Source: Bacteroidota bacterium | GTDB lineage: Bacteria; Bacteroidota; Bacteroidia; NS11-12g; UBA9320 | Length of the DNA: 6,907 nt | Assembly: GCA_024638525.1 (NCBI GenBank) | Contig: JAHEKB010000126.1 | Coordinates: 1 to 6,907 of the forward strand | Reading direction: 5' to 3' | Shown here: piece after piece, positions 1 to 6,883 of the stretch | Position numbering within the stretch: position 1 is the first letter of the stretch | Layout: each line of letters opens with the position of its first letter | Position numbers and translations under genes: made by a program | The notes under the pieces: generated by a model | The model's database searches: none | What the model was told of the DNA's origin: nothing | The model's input: only the letters and a program-made list of their open reading frames with translations

Positions 1-260
1 GCAATGGGCAAGAAGATCACGTCAGCATGGGTGCAAATGCCGCTACAAAATGCCTCCGGGTAATAGAGAACGTGGAGAAAATACTGGCTGTAGAATTGCT
101 TGCTGCGACCAAGGCACTTGAATTTAGAAAGCCACTGAAAAGCTCGTCCACTATTTCAGCCATTAAGCAAAAGGTGGAGGAAAGCTGCAATACTGCAGAT
201 CAGGACATACAGCTATCTTTGGAGCTTGATAAACTGCTCCAATTAATACGTTCAGCATGA
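1..260 (+). CDS. hutH: Histidine ammonia-lyase, C-terminal fragment (cut by window edge)
   Basis: Histidine ammonia-lyase (histidase, EC 4.3.1.3) converts L-histidine to trans-urocanate and ammonia in the cytoplasm, the first step of histidine catabolism. Only the last 85 codons are present. The reading frame is open from base 3, so the ATG at 27 is internal and not a start. The fragment opens with NGQEDHVSMG, matching the conserved QEDHVSMG segment of the aromatic amino acid lyase family, whose Glu is known from Pseudomonas histidase to sit in the active site. It continues with a typical C-terminal helical region (AVELLAATKALEFRKP). The Ala-Ser-Gly triplet that forms the MIO cofactor lies upstream, outside the window. 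The stop codon overlaps the start of the next gene (ATGA, 257-260), which suggests translational coupling. The hutU gene just downstream supports histidase over phenylalanine or tyrosine ammonia-lyase. Confidence 0.95.
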   Translation, partial: NGQEDHVSMGANAATKCLRVIENVEKILAVELLAATKALEFRKPLKSSSTISAIKQKVEESCNTADQDIQLSLELDKLLQLIRSA

Positions 261-514
261 AAAAATTCCTTTTGTTATTTGTAGTTCTATTGATTGCCTT
301 ATTTGCGACCAATCCAGACATTGACAAGTATTTTCAAAAAGCCTTGCGCGTTGAGATGAATATGGGAGACGAATGGTTTTCGAAGGCCAAATACGCTTTG
401 GTGCAAACCAAATACTCCTATGAGAATTATTATATCGGCGGCCTCATGCGGAATAAATTGACAGATGAGGTTCAATACATCGGATTGTTCAATCAGGTGA
501 TAAAGATCAAATAA
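257..514 (+). CDS. Small secreted or membrane-anchored protein inside the hut operon (DUF4359-like)
   Basis: This is an 85-residue protein of unknown function. Residues 1-18 (MKKFLLLFVVLLIALFAT) are a short basic start followed by a hydrophobic stretch, so they form a signal peptide or an N-terminal membrane anchor. There is no lipobox cysteine. The remainder, about 65 residues, is soluble and rich in Tyr, Lys and Asn. The pattern of a hydrophobic N-terminus, then TNP, a YF/F-containing helix, and near the end NYYIGG followed by YIGLFNQVIKI resembles small DUF4359-type proteins, judged from memory of the family and not from a search. The ATG overlaps the hutH stop, and hutU follows after 21 bases, so it very likely belongs to the same transcript and is translated by coupling to hutH. 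It is not a known enzyme of histidine degradation, so its presence may be incidental or it may have an envelope role. That it is a real gene is fairly sure; the family assignment is tentative. Confidence 0.75.
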   Translation: MKKFLLLFVVLLIALFATNPDIDKYFQKALRVEMNMGDEWFSKAKYALVQTKYSYENYYIGGLMRNKLTDEVQYIGLFNQVIKIK

Positions 515-535
515 AATTTGACATAGGCTTTCCCA

Positions 536-2224
536 ATGAATCGTAGATTTGCCACCATGGGAAGCGATACTAAAAAAAGGGTAATTAAAGCCCCAACAGG
601 AACTAAATTGAACACTAAAGGATGGGTTCAAGAAGGTGCTTTGCGGATGCTAATGAACAATCTCGATCCCGAAGTAGCGGAGAGACCCGAAGACTTGATA
701 GTATATGGCGGCACGGGTAAAGCAGCCAGAAACTGGGAATCTTATGACCTAATAGTCAAGGCATTAAAAGATATACATGAGGAAGAAACCTTATTGGTGC
801 AAAGCGGAAAACCCATTGGTATCCTACCTACACACAAAGATGCACCACGAGTAATCATCGCCAATTCTCATTTGGTTCCCCATTGGGCGACACTTGAGAA
901 TTTCAGAGACCTGGAAGACAAGGGTTTGATCATGTATGGTCAGATGACCGCAGGTAGTTGGATTTACATAGGGTCTCAGGGCATTGTTCAAGGGACATAT
1001 GAAACCTTTGCTGAAGCTGCACGGCAGCACTTTAATGGCAGTTTAAAAGGAACACTTTCGGTAACTGCAGGCCTCGGTGGAATGGGAGGGGCTCAACCCC
1101 TTGCCGTGACCATGAATGAAGGAACTTGCCTCGCAGCCGAAATGGAAGTCTGGAGAATAGAGAAACGTTTGGAAACGCGCTATTGCGACTTGATGATAAA
1201 AGATCTGGATGAAGCCATAGATCGAGCAGTACAAGCCAAACAACAGGGTGAGGGAATCTCCATTGCTTGGCCGGGAAATGCAGTCGACCTTTTGCTCAGA
1301 TTACAGGCAAGAAACATAGTGCCGGACCTTCTTACTGATCAAACTTTAGCTCACGATCCATTGGTGGGTTATTTTCCAGAAGGCATGAGTGTTGACGAGG
1401 CAAAAGTCTTACGAGAAAGTAATCCTAAAGACTATGTTGAGCAGAGTTATGCCACCATGGTCAAACACGTGGAACTTATGCTCGCTTTTCAACAGAAAGG
1501 GTCTATCACATTTGATTATGGCAACAACCTCAGAGGAAGAGCGTTGGAGAAGGGACTAAAAAACGCCTTTGACTTCCCCGGATTCGTGCCGGCATTCATC
1601 CGTCCACAATTTTGTGAAGGAAGAGGACCTTTCAGGTGGGCTGCGCTCAGCGGTGATCCCAATGATATTTATGAAACCGATCGCTTGATTCTGGAATTGT
1701 TTCCCGAAGACAAGGGATTGAAAAGGTGGATAGAAATGGCGCAAGAGCGCATTGAGTTCCAGGGTCTCCCTTCTCGAATCTGTTGGTTGGGGCAAGGTGA
1801 AAGAGAGAAAGCCGGATTGGCTTTCAACAGATTGGTGGCTGAAGGCAAGGTCAAAGCACCAATCGTCATTGGTCGAGATCATTTGGATACAGGTTCTGTC
1901 GCCAGTCCAAACAGAGAAACAGAAGCCATGAAAGACGGCAGTGATGCCATTGCAGATTGGCCCATACTCAATGCGTTGATCAATACAGCAGGTGGTGCAA
2001 GTTGGGTAAGTCTTCATCACGGCGGTGGTGTAGGAATAGGATACAGTATCCACGCTGGAATGGTGATAGTAGCAGATGGCACAGATGACGCCCATGCACG
2101 CATCAAAAGAGTATTGCACAATGATCCGGCTATGGGAGTATTGAGGCATATGGATGCTGGATACGATATTGCTCTAGATACTGCGAGAAAGCATCGCCTT
2201 GACATCCGTGAAAGATTAAAATAA
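536..2224 (+). CDS. hutU: Urocanate hydratase (urocanase)
   Basis: Urocanase (EC 4.2.1.49) adds water to urocanate to give 4-imidazolone-5-propionate, the second step of histidine degradation, using tightly bound NAD+ as an electrophile. The 562-residue protein is full length (the family is usually about 550-560) and aligns throughout. Visible landmarks are LRMLMNNLDPEVAERPEDL (37-55), GGTGKAARNWESYD (58-71), YGQMTAGSWIYIGSQGIVQG in the 130-155 region, the glycine-rich NAD segment GLGGMGGAQP (179-188), DYGNN, and the signature FQGLPSRICW at 408-417. Cys416 there corresponds to the catalytically important cysteine (Cys410) of the Pseudomonas putida enzyme. SLHHGGGVGIGYS lies near the C-terminus. 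Start choice is uncertain: the ATG at 557 gives a seven-residue shorter protein whose N-terminus (MGSDTKKRVIKAP) fits the family equally well, and neither start has a strong Shine-Dalgarno sequence. It lies 21 bases after the small gene and in line with hutH, forming an operon. Confidence 0.97.
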   Translation: MNRRFATMGSDTKKRVIKAPTGTKLNTKGWVQEGALRMLMNNLDPEVAERPEDLIVYGGTGKAARNWESYDLIVKALKDIHEEETLLVQSGKPIGILPTHKDAPRVIIANSHLVPHWATLENFRDLEDKGLIMYGQMTAGSWIYIGSQGIVQGTYETFAEAARQHFNGSLKGTLSVTAGLGGMGGAQPLAVTMNEGTCLAAEMEVWRIEKRLETRYCDLMIKDLDEAIDRAVQAKQQGEGISIAWPGNAVDLLLRLQARNIVPDLLTDQTLAHDPLVGYFPEGMSVDEAKVLRESNPKDYVEQSYATMVKHVELMLAFQQKGSITFDYGNNLRGRALEKGLKNAFDFPGFVPAFIRPQFCEGRGPFRWAALSGDPNDIYETDRLILELFPEDKGLKRWIEMAQERIEFQGLPSRICWLGQGEREKAGLAFNRLVAEGKVKAPIVIGRDHLDTGSVASPNRETEAMKDGSDAIADWPILNALINTAGGASWVSLHHGGGVGIGYSIHAGMVIVADGTDDAHARIKRVLHNDPAMGVLRHMDAGYDIALDTARKHRLDIRERLK

Positions 2225-2264
2225 AATAAGGGAATCGAAATAAGCTTTCCTTTGTCTATATACT

Positions 2265-4979
2265 ATGTACAGAATTATTATCCTGTGTTTAAGCTTCCTG
2301 GTCGCCCTCAACACTTTTTCTCAGAACTTTATTGTAAAAGGAGGAGTTGCCGATAGCTCGGATGGATCTGCAATTGCAGGTGTCATCGTTGGTCTTTATC
2401 AAGAAAATAAACAAGTCACAGTCAGTGTATCTAGTGCGATGGGAGCCTTTGAATTGGAGGGAATAAGCCCTGGTGATTACATACTACGCACTCAAATGCT
2501 GGGTTATAAGAATCTTGAATTTCCATTAAAAGTAAAGGAAGACGTCATGCTTGGATCCTTCTTTTTGATTCCTACGACCACGGAATTGTCAGGTATAGAT
2601 GTAAAAGGAAGTATTGGAATCGGCCAAAACAAAGGGGATACCTCCGAGTACAATGCCGCCGCATTCAAAACCCAACAAAATGCAAGCACTCAAGACCTGC
2701 TTGAGAAAATGCCCGGTGTGAGAAATGACAACGGAACGGTAAAGGCAGAGGGAGAAGCGGTTCAACAAGTCCTAGTGGATGGCAAACCGTTCTTTGGGCG
2801 GGACGTAAATACAGCTTTGGGTGTGCTGCCTGCAGAGGTAGTTGACAAAATCCAAATCTTTGATGATCAAAGCGAGCAGTCAAAAGCCAGCGGCGTTGAC
2901 GACGGAAGCCGGGTAAAGACAGTAAATATTGTTACCAAGATCAATATGCGTTATGGCGAGTTTGGCCAAATCTATGCCGGAGGAGGAATGGGTTCCGATG
3001 ATGAACTGCGCTATTCGATGGGTTCGAATATCAATGCATTCCGAGGAAATCAACGTTTTAGTTTCTTAGGTCAATTCAATAATATCAACCAGCAAAATTT
3101 CAGTACTGCCGACCTATTGGGTGTAGTAGCGGATAATTCTGGCCGAGGCCACAGGAGAGGGCCAGCATTTATGCGAGGATTTCAGGTGGGTTCAGATGCT
3201 TCTGATTTTATGGTCAATCCTCAAAATGGTATTATTCAAACCCTCGCTGGAGGATTGAATTACCAGGACAGTTGGTCTGACAAGTTAGACATCAGTGCTA
3301 GTTACTTTTACAATAGAAGCAATACTGAGGCCATTGGAAATACCTTTCAACAGTACTTTCTGTCAGAAATCAATGGTCAAAACTATGAAGAGACTGATGA
3401 AAGCAATGCGATCAACGATAACCACCGATTCAATGCCAAATTGACCTATAATCCGACTGAGCAGAGTTCATTCTTTCTCTTGCCCAGTATCAGCACACAG
3501 TCCAATCGCGGTGATCAAAGCATTGGGAGTGTTACCAGTCAAGAAGGAGTGGTTCTTACTGCATTGAATTCACTATTCAATAGCGATTATTCAGCAGTAA
3601 ATTGGAGCAATGACCTCATGTTTCGTCACCGATTTGAAAAGCCTGGACGCAGCGTATTTGCTCGGCTGATGTTAGGCAATGACTCCAAGGTAGGTGAGAG
3701 CGATCTGTTTACTCGAGAATTTGGTATAGAAGAACCCAATATAGATCAGCGAGCAGATTTTAGCTCAAAAGACATGAAATATACAGCAGGTCTGATGTAT
3801 GCAGAACCCATTGGAGAAAATGGATTGGGAATGATGTTTACGTATGACATTGAGAATACACAAAGTGAAGCTGATCAAAATACCTACAACCTACTTTTTG
3901 AACCACAAATTTTGGATTCGCTTTTATCTAATCGGTATAATAATGACTGGCTATCTCAGACCATGGGAATTGGAATTCGCAAGTTCAATCGGCAATTCGG
4001 TTTTGTGCTGCGTCTGAAGTACGAAATAACTTCATTGGCTAATGATCAATTACTTCCTTTCAATACCCAGCTTGAGCGAAATTATAAAAATTGGCTGCCG
4101 TTTGCCCTAATTAGAAAAAGGGCAGAGAGCGGTGCGAGTTTCTTTGCTATGTACAGAACATATACCAATGCTCCAAGTGCTTCTCAATTACAAAGCTTTA
4201 TTGATAATACCAACCCACTTCAATTGAGTACGGGTAACGATCTGCTAGAACAGCAATATTCACACTATTTGCGTTTGAGATATAAGTATTCCAATAAAAT
4301 GAAGACTAAGGTGGTTTTCGCCGGTACTAGGATTAGGTATAGTAATAGTTACATTGGAAATCAGACTGTAGTTGCCTCAACCGATGAATTTGTCAACGGG
4401 TATTTTTTATCGGCGGGTTCTCAAATTACTGCTCCAATTAATTTGCCGGATTACTTTAATATCAATACCATGATCAATTATGGATTTCCTATCAAAGCCC
4501 TAAAGAGCAATTTTAACATCGACCTTTCAAACACTATTGTGAATACTCCTTCTATGATCAATATGGAGTTGAACAGCACATTGAGTAGCCTATATGAAAT
4601 TGGATTGGTTTTGAGTAGTAACATAAGTGAGAATGTTGATTTTACCATATCTTCAGTTTCCGGCTATAGTCTGGTCGATAATAAGTTGAATTCAGACCTC
4701 AATACCAATTATTTCATTCAGCGATCCAAGATCAAATACAGTTGGGTCTTACCAATGGGATTTACTTTCAGAACCGTGCTGGAACATCAACAATATTTAG
4801 GATTATCAGAGACATTGGATAATACAGTTCTGCTATGGACGGTGGGAATAGGTAAACAATTGTTCAAGGATAAAAGAGGGGAGATTCAACTCAGTGTATT
4901 TGACATTTTGGGTCAAAACAATCAATCAGTCAAGACTTCTATTCTACCTATTATCAGGAAAGTACGAGCAATGTGTTAA
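2265..4979 (+). CDS. TonB-dependent-receptor-like outer-membrane beta-barrel protein (C-terminus apparently frameshifted)
   Basis: This is a large outer-membrane protein of the Bacteroidota receptor type, an N-terminal carboxypeptidase-regulatory-like domain plus plug plus beta-barrel (OMP_b-brl_3 style). Residues 1-20 (MYRIIILCLSFLVALNTFSQ) are a signal peptide with the common Bacteroidota FSQ end. Residues 23-102 form the Ig-like CarboxypepD_reg domain (GGVADSSDGSAIAGVIVGL, then GAFELEGISPGDYILR). Residues 124-225 are the plug, with GDTSEYNAAAFKT, DLLEKMPGV, VLVDGKPFFGRDVNTALGVL and NIVTK. From about 228 onward come alternating beta-strands of the barrel. Such proteins import large nutrients or chelates with TonB energy, but no substrate can be deduced and I could not identify a TonB box. 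It lies 40 bases after hutU, possibly in the same transcript. The frame ends in an unusual tail (ILPIIRKVRAMC), whereas the family's expected terminal strand is found in the next frame to 5041. An intact product would have about 925 residues. Confidence 0.88.
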   Translation: MYRIIILCLSFLVALNTFSQNFIVKGGVADSSDGSAIAGVIVGLYQENKQVTVSVSSAMGAFELEGISPGDYILRTQMLGYKNLEFPLKVKEDVMLGSFFLIPTTTELSGIDVKGSIGIGQNKGDTSEYNAAAFKTQQNASTQDLLEKMPGVRNDNGTVKAEGEAVQQVLVDGKPFFGRDVNTALGVLPAEVVDKIQIFDDQSEQSKASGVDDGSRVKTVNIVTKINMRYGEFGQIYAGGGMGSDDELRYSMGSNINAFRGNQRFSFLGQFNNINQQNFSTADLLGVVADNSGRGHRRGPAFMRGFQVGSDASDFMVNPQNGIIQTLAGGLNYQDSWSDKLDISASYFYNRSNTEAIGNTFQQYFLSEINGQNYEETDESNAINDNHRFNAKLTYNPTEQSSFFLLPSISTQSNRGDQSIGSVTSQEGVVLTALNSLFNSDYSAVNWSNDLMFRHRFEKPGRSVFARLMLGNDSKVGESDLFTREFGIEEPNIDQRADFSSKDMKYTAGLMYAEPIGENGLGMMFTYDIENTQSEADQNTYNLLFEPQILDSLLSNRYNNDWLSQTMGIGIRKFNRQFGFVLRLKYEITSLANDQLLPFNTQLERNYKNWLPFALIRKRAESGASFFAMYRTYTNAPSASQLQSFIDNTNPLQLSTGNDLLEQQYSHYLRLRYKYSNKMKTKVVFAGTRIRYSNSYIGNQTVVASTDEFVNGYFLSAGSQITAPINLPDYFNINTMINYGFPIKALKSNFNIDLSNTIVNTPSMINMELNSTLSSLYEIGLVLSSNISENVDFTISSVSGYSLVDNKLNSDLNTNYFIQRSKIKYSWVLPMGFTFRTVLEHQQYLGLSETLDNTVLLWTVGIGKQLFKDKRGEIQLSVFDILGQNNQSVKTSILPIIRKVRAMC

Positions 4980-5041
4980 GTCGTTATGCAATTGTTACAT
5001 TTTCGTACAATTTGAGGAAGTTCAGAGAGAAGACGGAGTAG
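4949..5041 (+). other. Out-of-frame C-terminal end of the outer-membrane receptor
   Basis: Read from 4949 in the frame one base back from the annotated receptor, these 30 codons give YYQES, then STSNVLSRYAIVTFSYNL, then RKFREKTE and a TAG stop at 5039-5041. The S-N-V-L-x-R-Y ... F-x-Y-N-L-R-K-F pattern is the usual last beta-strand of this outer-membrane barrel family, needed for recognition by the BAM assembly machinery. The annotated frame instead ends at 4979 without it. Restoring a single base near 4949 (for example CCTATTAT to CCTTATTAT) would give ...SILPYYQESTS..., joining the halves with the spacing expected between the QNN and NVL landmarks. The segment is therefore best read as the displaced end of the same gene, either by sequencing error or by real mutation. 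I see no classical X-XXY-YYZ slippery heptamer in frame, so programmed frameshifting is less likely. Confidence 0.85.
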
Positions 5042-5045
5042 TTCT

Positions 5046-6026
5046 TTAAAACCACTTTTTTCTTTTGAAAACCCAAATACTAATCAGGGTTAAGATCGCC
5101 ATAATAGCAAGAAGAACAAAGTATCCGTATTTGAACTCAAGCTCTGGTATATTGGAGAAATTCATTCCGTAAATCCCTGCGATAAAAGTCAGTGGGATAA
5201 AGATTACAGAGAAAATGGTCAGTGTTTTCATCACCTCGTTCAATCTGTGTCCTTGGATGCTAAAGATCAAATTAATTTTACTCTCTAATTCTTGTAATTC
5301 AAAGTCAATATCCGTGATCAAATTGCTGGCTTGCTCCTTGATCTCGCTAAAGTAGTTGCTCTTGAAACCAGGCAGTTCCGCCTTTTCTAGTTTGATCAGG
5401 GTGTCTCGGAGGCTCATGGCAGCCTTCTTGAAGTTAAGCAGGTATCGCTTTCGCTGCTCAACATCAGCAGTAAACTCCGGAGTTGGCTTTACTTCCGATA
5501 ATTGAAGCTTTTCATCATCTATTGTTATAAAGCGTTCATAGGTGTTCTGATAATTGTCAATAATCGATTCTAGGATTAAGAAGAACAGGTAATCTGCTTT
5601 TTTCTTTCTCACTAAACCTTTGTTCAATTCTAAGCGCTCTCGGATCCATCCAAAATAGTCTCCTGGTTTTTCCTGAATGCTCCACAGAAAATAAGGTGAT
5701 ACGACAAACATCATTTGTTCAGACTCAAAGACGGTGCTTTCAGTTTTAAGCACCCGAATGGCAACAAATTCAATATTGTCCAACTGAATAACTTTGTTAG
5801 TGTGTTCATTGTCAGACAAAAGCTTTATCAGAAAATCATCTAGGTTTTGCTCCCTTACAATGCTAAAGAACTCATTCCTGTATCCGATTCCATAGGTGTT
5901 GAACCATTGGATAATATTGGGGTCATCGTTTAATTGGATGTCCTTTATATCCTTGACCTCTGACCTCGTAAACTGATCAGTAGAATAGGTAATAAGCGAA
6001 CTGTTCTTAAAGAAGGATTCTCGCAT
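5046..6026 (-). CDS. corA: CorA-family magnesium/cobalt (divalent cation) channel
   Basis: This is an inner-membrane channel of the CorA (MIT) superfamily, which works as a pentamer and admits Mg2+ and often Co2+ or Ni2+ down the membrane potential. The 326-residue length is normal. The cytoplasmic part covers residues 1-265, including a segment typical of the family (SIQEKPGDYFGWIRERL at 116-132, then KGLVRKKKADYLFFLILESIIDNY at about 136-159) and a long charged helix at about 225-270 leading into TM1. TM1 is about 268-286, ending in the diagnostic YGMNF with Gly287-Met288-Asn289, the selectivity-filter motif. A short loop (SNIPELEFKYG) precedes TM2 (about 301-320) and a basic tail KRKKWF. 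The N-terminal 100 residues are divergent and lack the HPL...ED segment common in CorA. An in-frame stop just upstream supports the ATG at 6026. It follows the lipoprotein gene by 26 bases, so they are probably co-transcribed, and it is convergent with the receptor gene. Metal specificity is not proven by sequence. Confidence 0.93.
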   Translation of the reverse strand: MRESFFKNSSLITYSTDQFTRSEVKDIKDIQLNDDPNIIQWFNTYGIGYRNEFFSIVREQNLDDFLIKLLSDNEHTNKVIQLDNIEFVAIRVLKTESTVFESEQMMFVVSPYFLWSIQEKPGDYFGWIRERLELNKGLVRKKKADYLFFLILESIIDNYQNTYERFITIDDEKLQLSEVKPTPEFTADVEQRKRYLLNFKKAAMSLRDTLIKLEKAELPGFKSNYFSEIKEQASNLITDIDFELQELESKINLIFSIQGHRLNEVMKTLTIFSVIFIPLTFIAGIYGMNFSNIPELEFKYGYFVLLAIMAILTLISIWVFKRKKWF

Positions 6027-6052
6027 CAGCTAGGCAAGATAGGTAAACCAAC

Positions 6053-6835
6053 TTAGTTTAACTGAACGCTATCAAGATCTACGATTTGCCCAAAACCCAC
6101 TGAAACATTTGGCATTAAGCTGTCTGACACCGATGTATCACTGGGTTCGAAATAGACATCATAGTTGCCGTCCAAACCACATATCATAAAAAATCCATCA
6201 GGGTTTGTGATGGTCATGAATGAATCTGATCCATCTATTGCATAGACCGAAGTTGGCAAGCTGTCCGGTTGAACAACGCCCTTTAATTTCCCATTAGTAG
6301 AATCACTATAGACCCTAATTACAGGTTTTAAACTGTAATCGCCGTTGCCTTTTTTGACCACAGATTTGCAGGCGTCAAAATCTAGCCAAATGGTATACGA
6401 TGTACCGGCACTCAAGTTTTGATGTAGGTTGAGCTTTAGGCCACTTGTTTGTGCAGATGGCGTTTTTATTGGATAGTTGTTTGCACCAATTATAAGCTCG
6501 TTGTCGTCTCCGAGGATCAACCTAATTTGTGAGAGTTTGCCTGCTGGCAATTCCACTTGACAGAGTAGCGTATCCAAGCCGTTGGTCAGTTCCAAGAGGT
6601 CGTAAACACCGGCATTAAAATCCTCTACATTTTCCCAGCCGTTGCTATCGGAATGGATTTCCATTCCTTCTACATCAATGTAAAGATGATCATAATCACA
6701 AGGGGCATCGGTCAACATGAAAGCTACTTGAGCAGTTTGTTGAGGAGCAGCGGGATCCTTGCTACAGGAATAAAGCATTGCGAACAGAATTATTAGACCC
6801 AAACCTGCTCTTATCAGTGTTTTTCTCTTTGTCAT
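6053..6835 (-). CDS. DUF4382 domain-containing lipoprotein
   Basis: This is an exported lipoprotein of unknown function, 260 residues long. Residues 1-23 are a basic start and hydrophobic stretch ending in a lipobox (LYSC), with Cys24 as the predicted lipidation site. The following SKDP is only a partial match to the Lys-acidic-acidic signals that send Bacteroidota lipoproteins to the cell surface. Residues about 34-176 match the DUF4382 pattern: VAFMLTDAPCDYDHLYIDVEGMEIH, GVYDLLELTNG, LPAGKLSQIRLILGDDNEL, TPSAQTSGLKLNLH and LDFDACKSVVKKGNGDYSLKPVIRV. Residues about 183-260 look like a small carboxypeptidase-regulatory-like or Ig-type beta domain (GKLKGVVQP, then NPDGFFMICGLDGNYDVYF). Cys46 and Cys92 lie in the exported domain and could pair. 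The family has no established biochemical role. It is the first gene of a likely two-gene unit with corA. Confidence 0.9.
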   Translation of the reverse strand: MTKRKTLIRAGLGLIILFAMLYSCSKDPAAPQQTAQVAFMLTDAPCDYDHLYIDVEGMEIHSDSNGWENVEDFNAGVYDLLELTNGLDTLLCQVELPAGKLSQIRLILGDDNELIIGANNYPIKTPSAQTSGLKLNLHQNLSAGTSYTIWLDFDACKSVVKKGNGDYSLKPVIRVYSDSTNGKLKGVVQPDSLPTSVYAIDGSDSFMTITNPDGFFMICGLDGNYDVYFEPSDTSVSDSLMPNVSVGFGQIVDLDSVQLN

Positions 6836-6843
6836 AGGTAGTA

Positions 6844-6851
6844 CAAAGGTA
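6844..6851 (-). promoter_or_regulatory. Candidate Bacteroidota -7 promoter box for the lipoprotein-corA unit
   Basis: On the minus strand this reads TACCTTTG, an exact match to the Bacteroidota sigma factor -7 consensus TAnnTTTG. It ends only 8 bases before the lipoprotein ATG, so transcription would start within a few bases of the start codon and the mRNA would be nearly leaderless. I do not see a well-placed TTTG -33 element about 20 bases upstream, which lowers confidence. Confidence 0.45.
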
Positions 6852-6868
6852 GGTAAATGAGGATATTG

Positions 6869-6883
6869 TTTGAAGCGCTCAAA
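6869..6883. repeat. Small imperfect palindrome upstream of the lipoprotein gene
   Basis: TTTGAAGCGCTCAAA is a near-perfect inverted repeat: TTTG and CAAA arms around the self-complementary AGCGCT, with one extra A on one side. It sits 17 bases upstream of the candidate -7 box, where a regulator could overlap the -33 region. It may be an operator or chance; the element is short and seen once. Confidence 0.25.

Noticed and set aside
485..519. TTG...TAAAATTTG as a promoter directly before hutU
   Set aside because: The spacing inside the box is one base too long for TAnnTTTG, and the operon arrangement with hutH makes an internal promoter unnecessary.
299..631. Minus-strand open frame of 110 codons across the small gene and the hutU start
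   Set aside because: It lies antisense to two well-supported genes, and its translation has no recognisable family pattern. It is a shadow frame.
551..1460. The 10-mer GCCACCATGG occurs at 551 and again at 1451, resembling a eukaryotic Kozak start context
   Set aside because: Both copies are in frame in hutU, coding Ala-Thr-Met. The gene is clearly bacterial, and two copies of a 10-mer encoding common residues is most likely coincidence.
1556..2149. Minus-strand open frame of 197 codons inside hutU
   Set aside because: It is entirely antisense to the highly conserved part of urocanase. The translation is rich in Cys, Ser and Tyr with no domain character, typical of a chance antisense frame.
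2228..2253. Possible hairpin (AAGGGAA with TTTCCTT) and a weak TTCCTTTG promoter-like box between hutU and the receptor gene
   Set aside because: The stem is only about 7 bp with a G-T pair and an 11-base loop and no T-tract. The box misses the key A of TAnnTTTG, and no -33 element is seen.
4990..5012. AT-rich inverted repeat (AATTGT..AC and GTACAATT) between the convergent genes, considered as a terminator
   Set aside because: The stem is short, AT-rich and bulged with no following T-run, and the bases are better explained as coding for the displaced receptor C-terminus.
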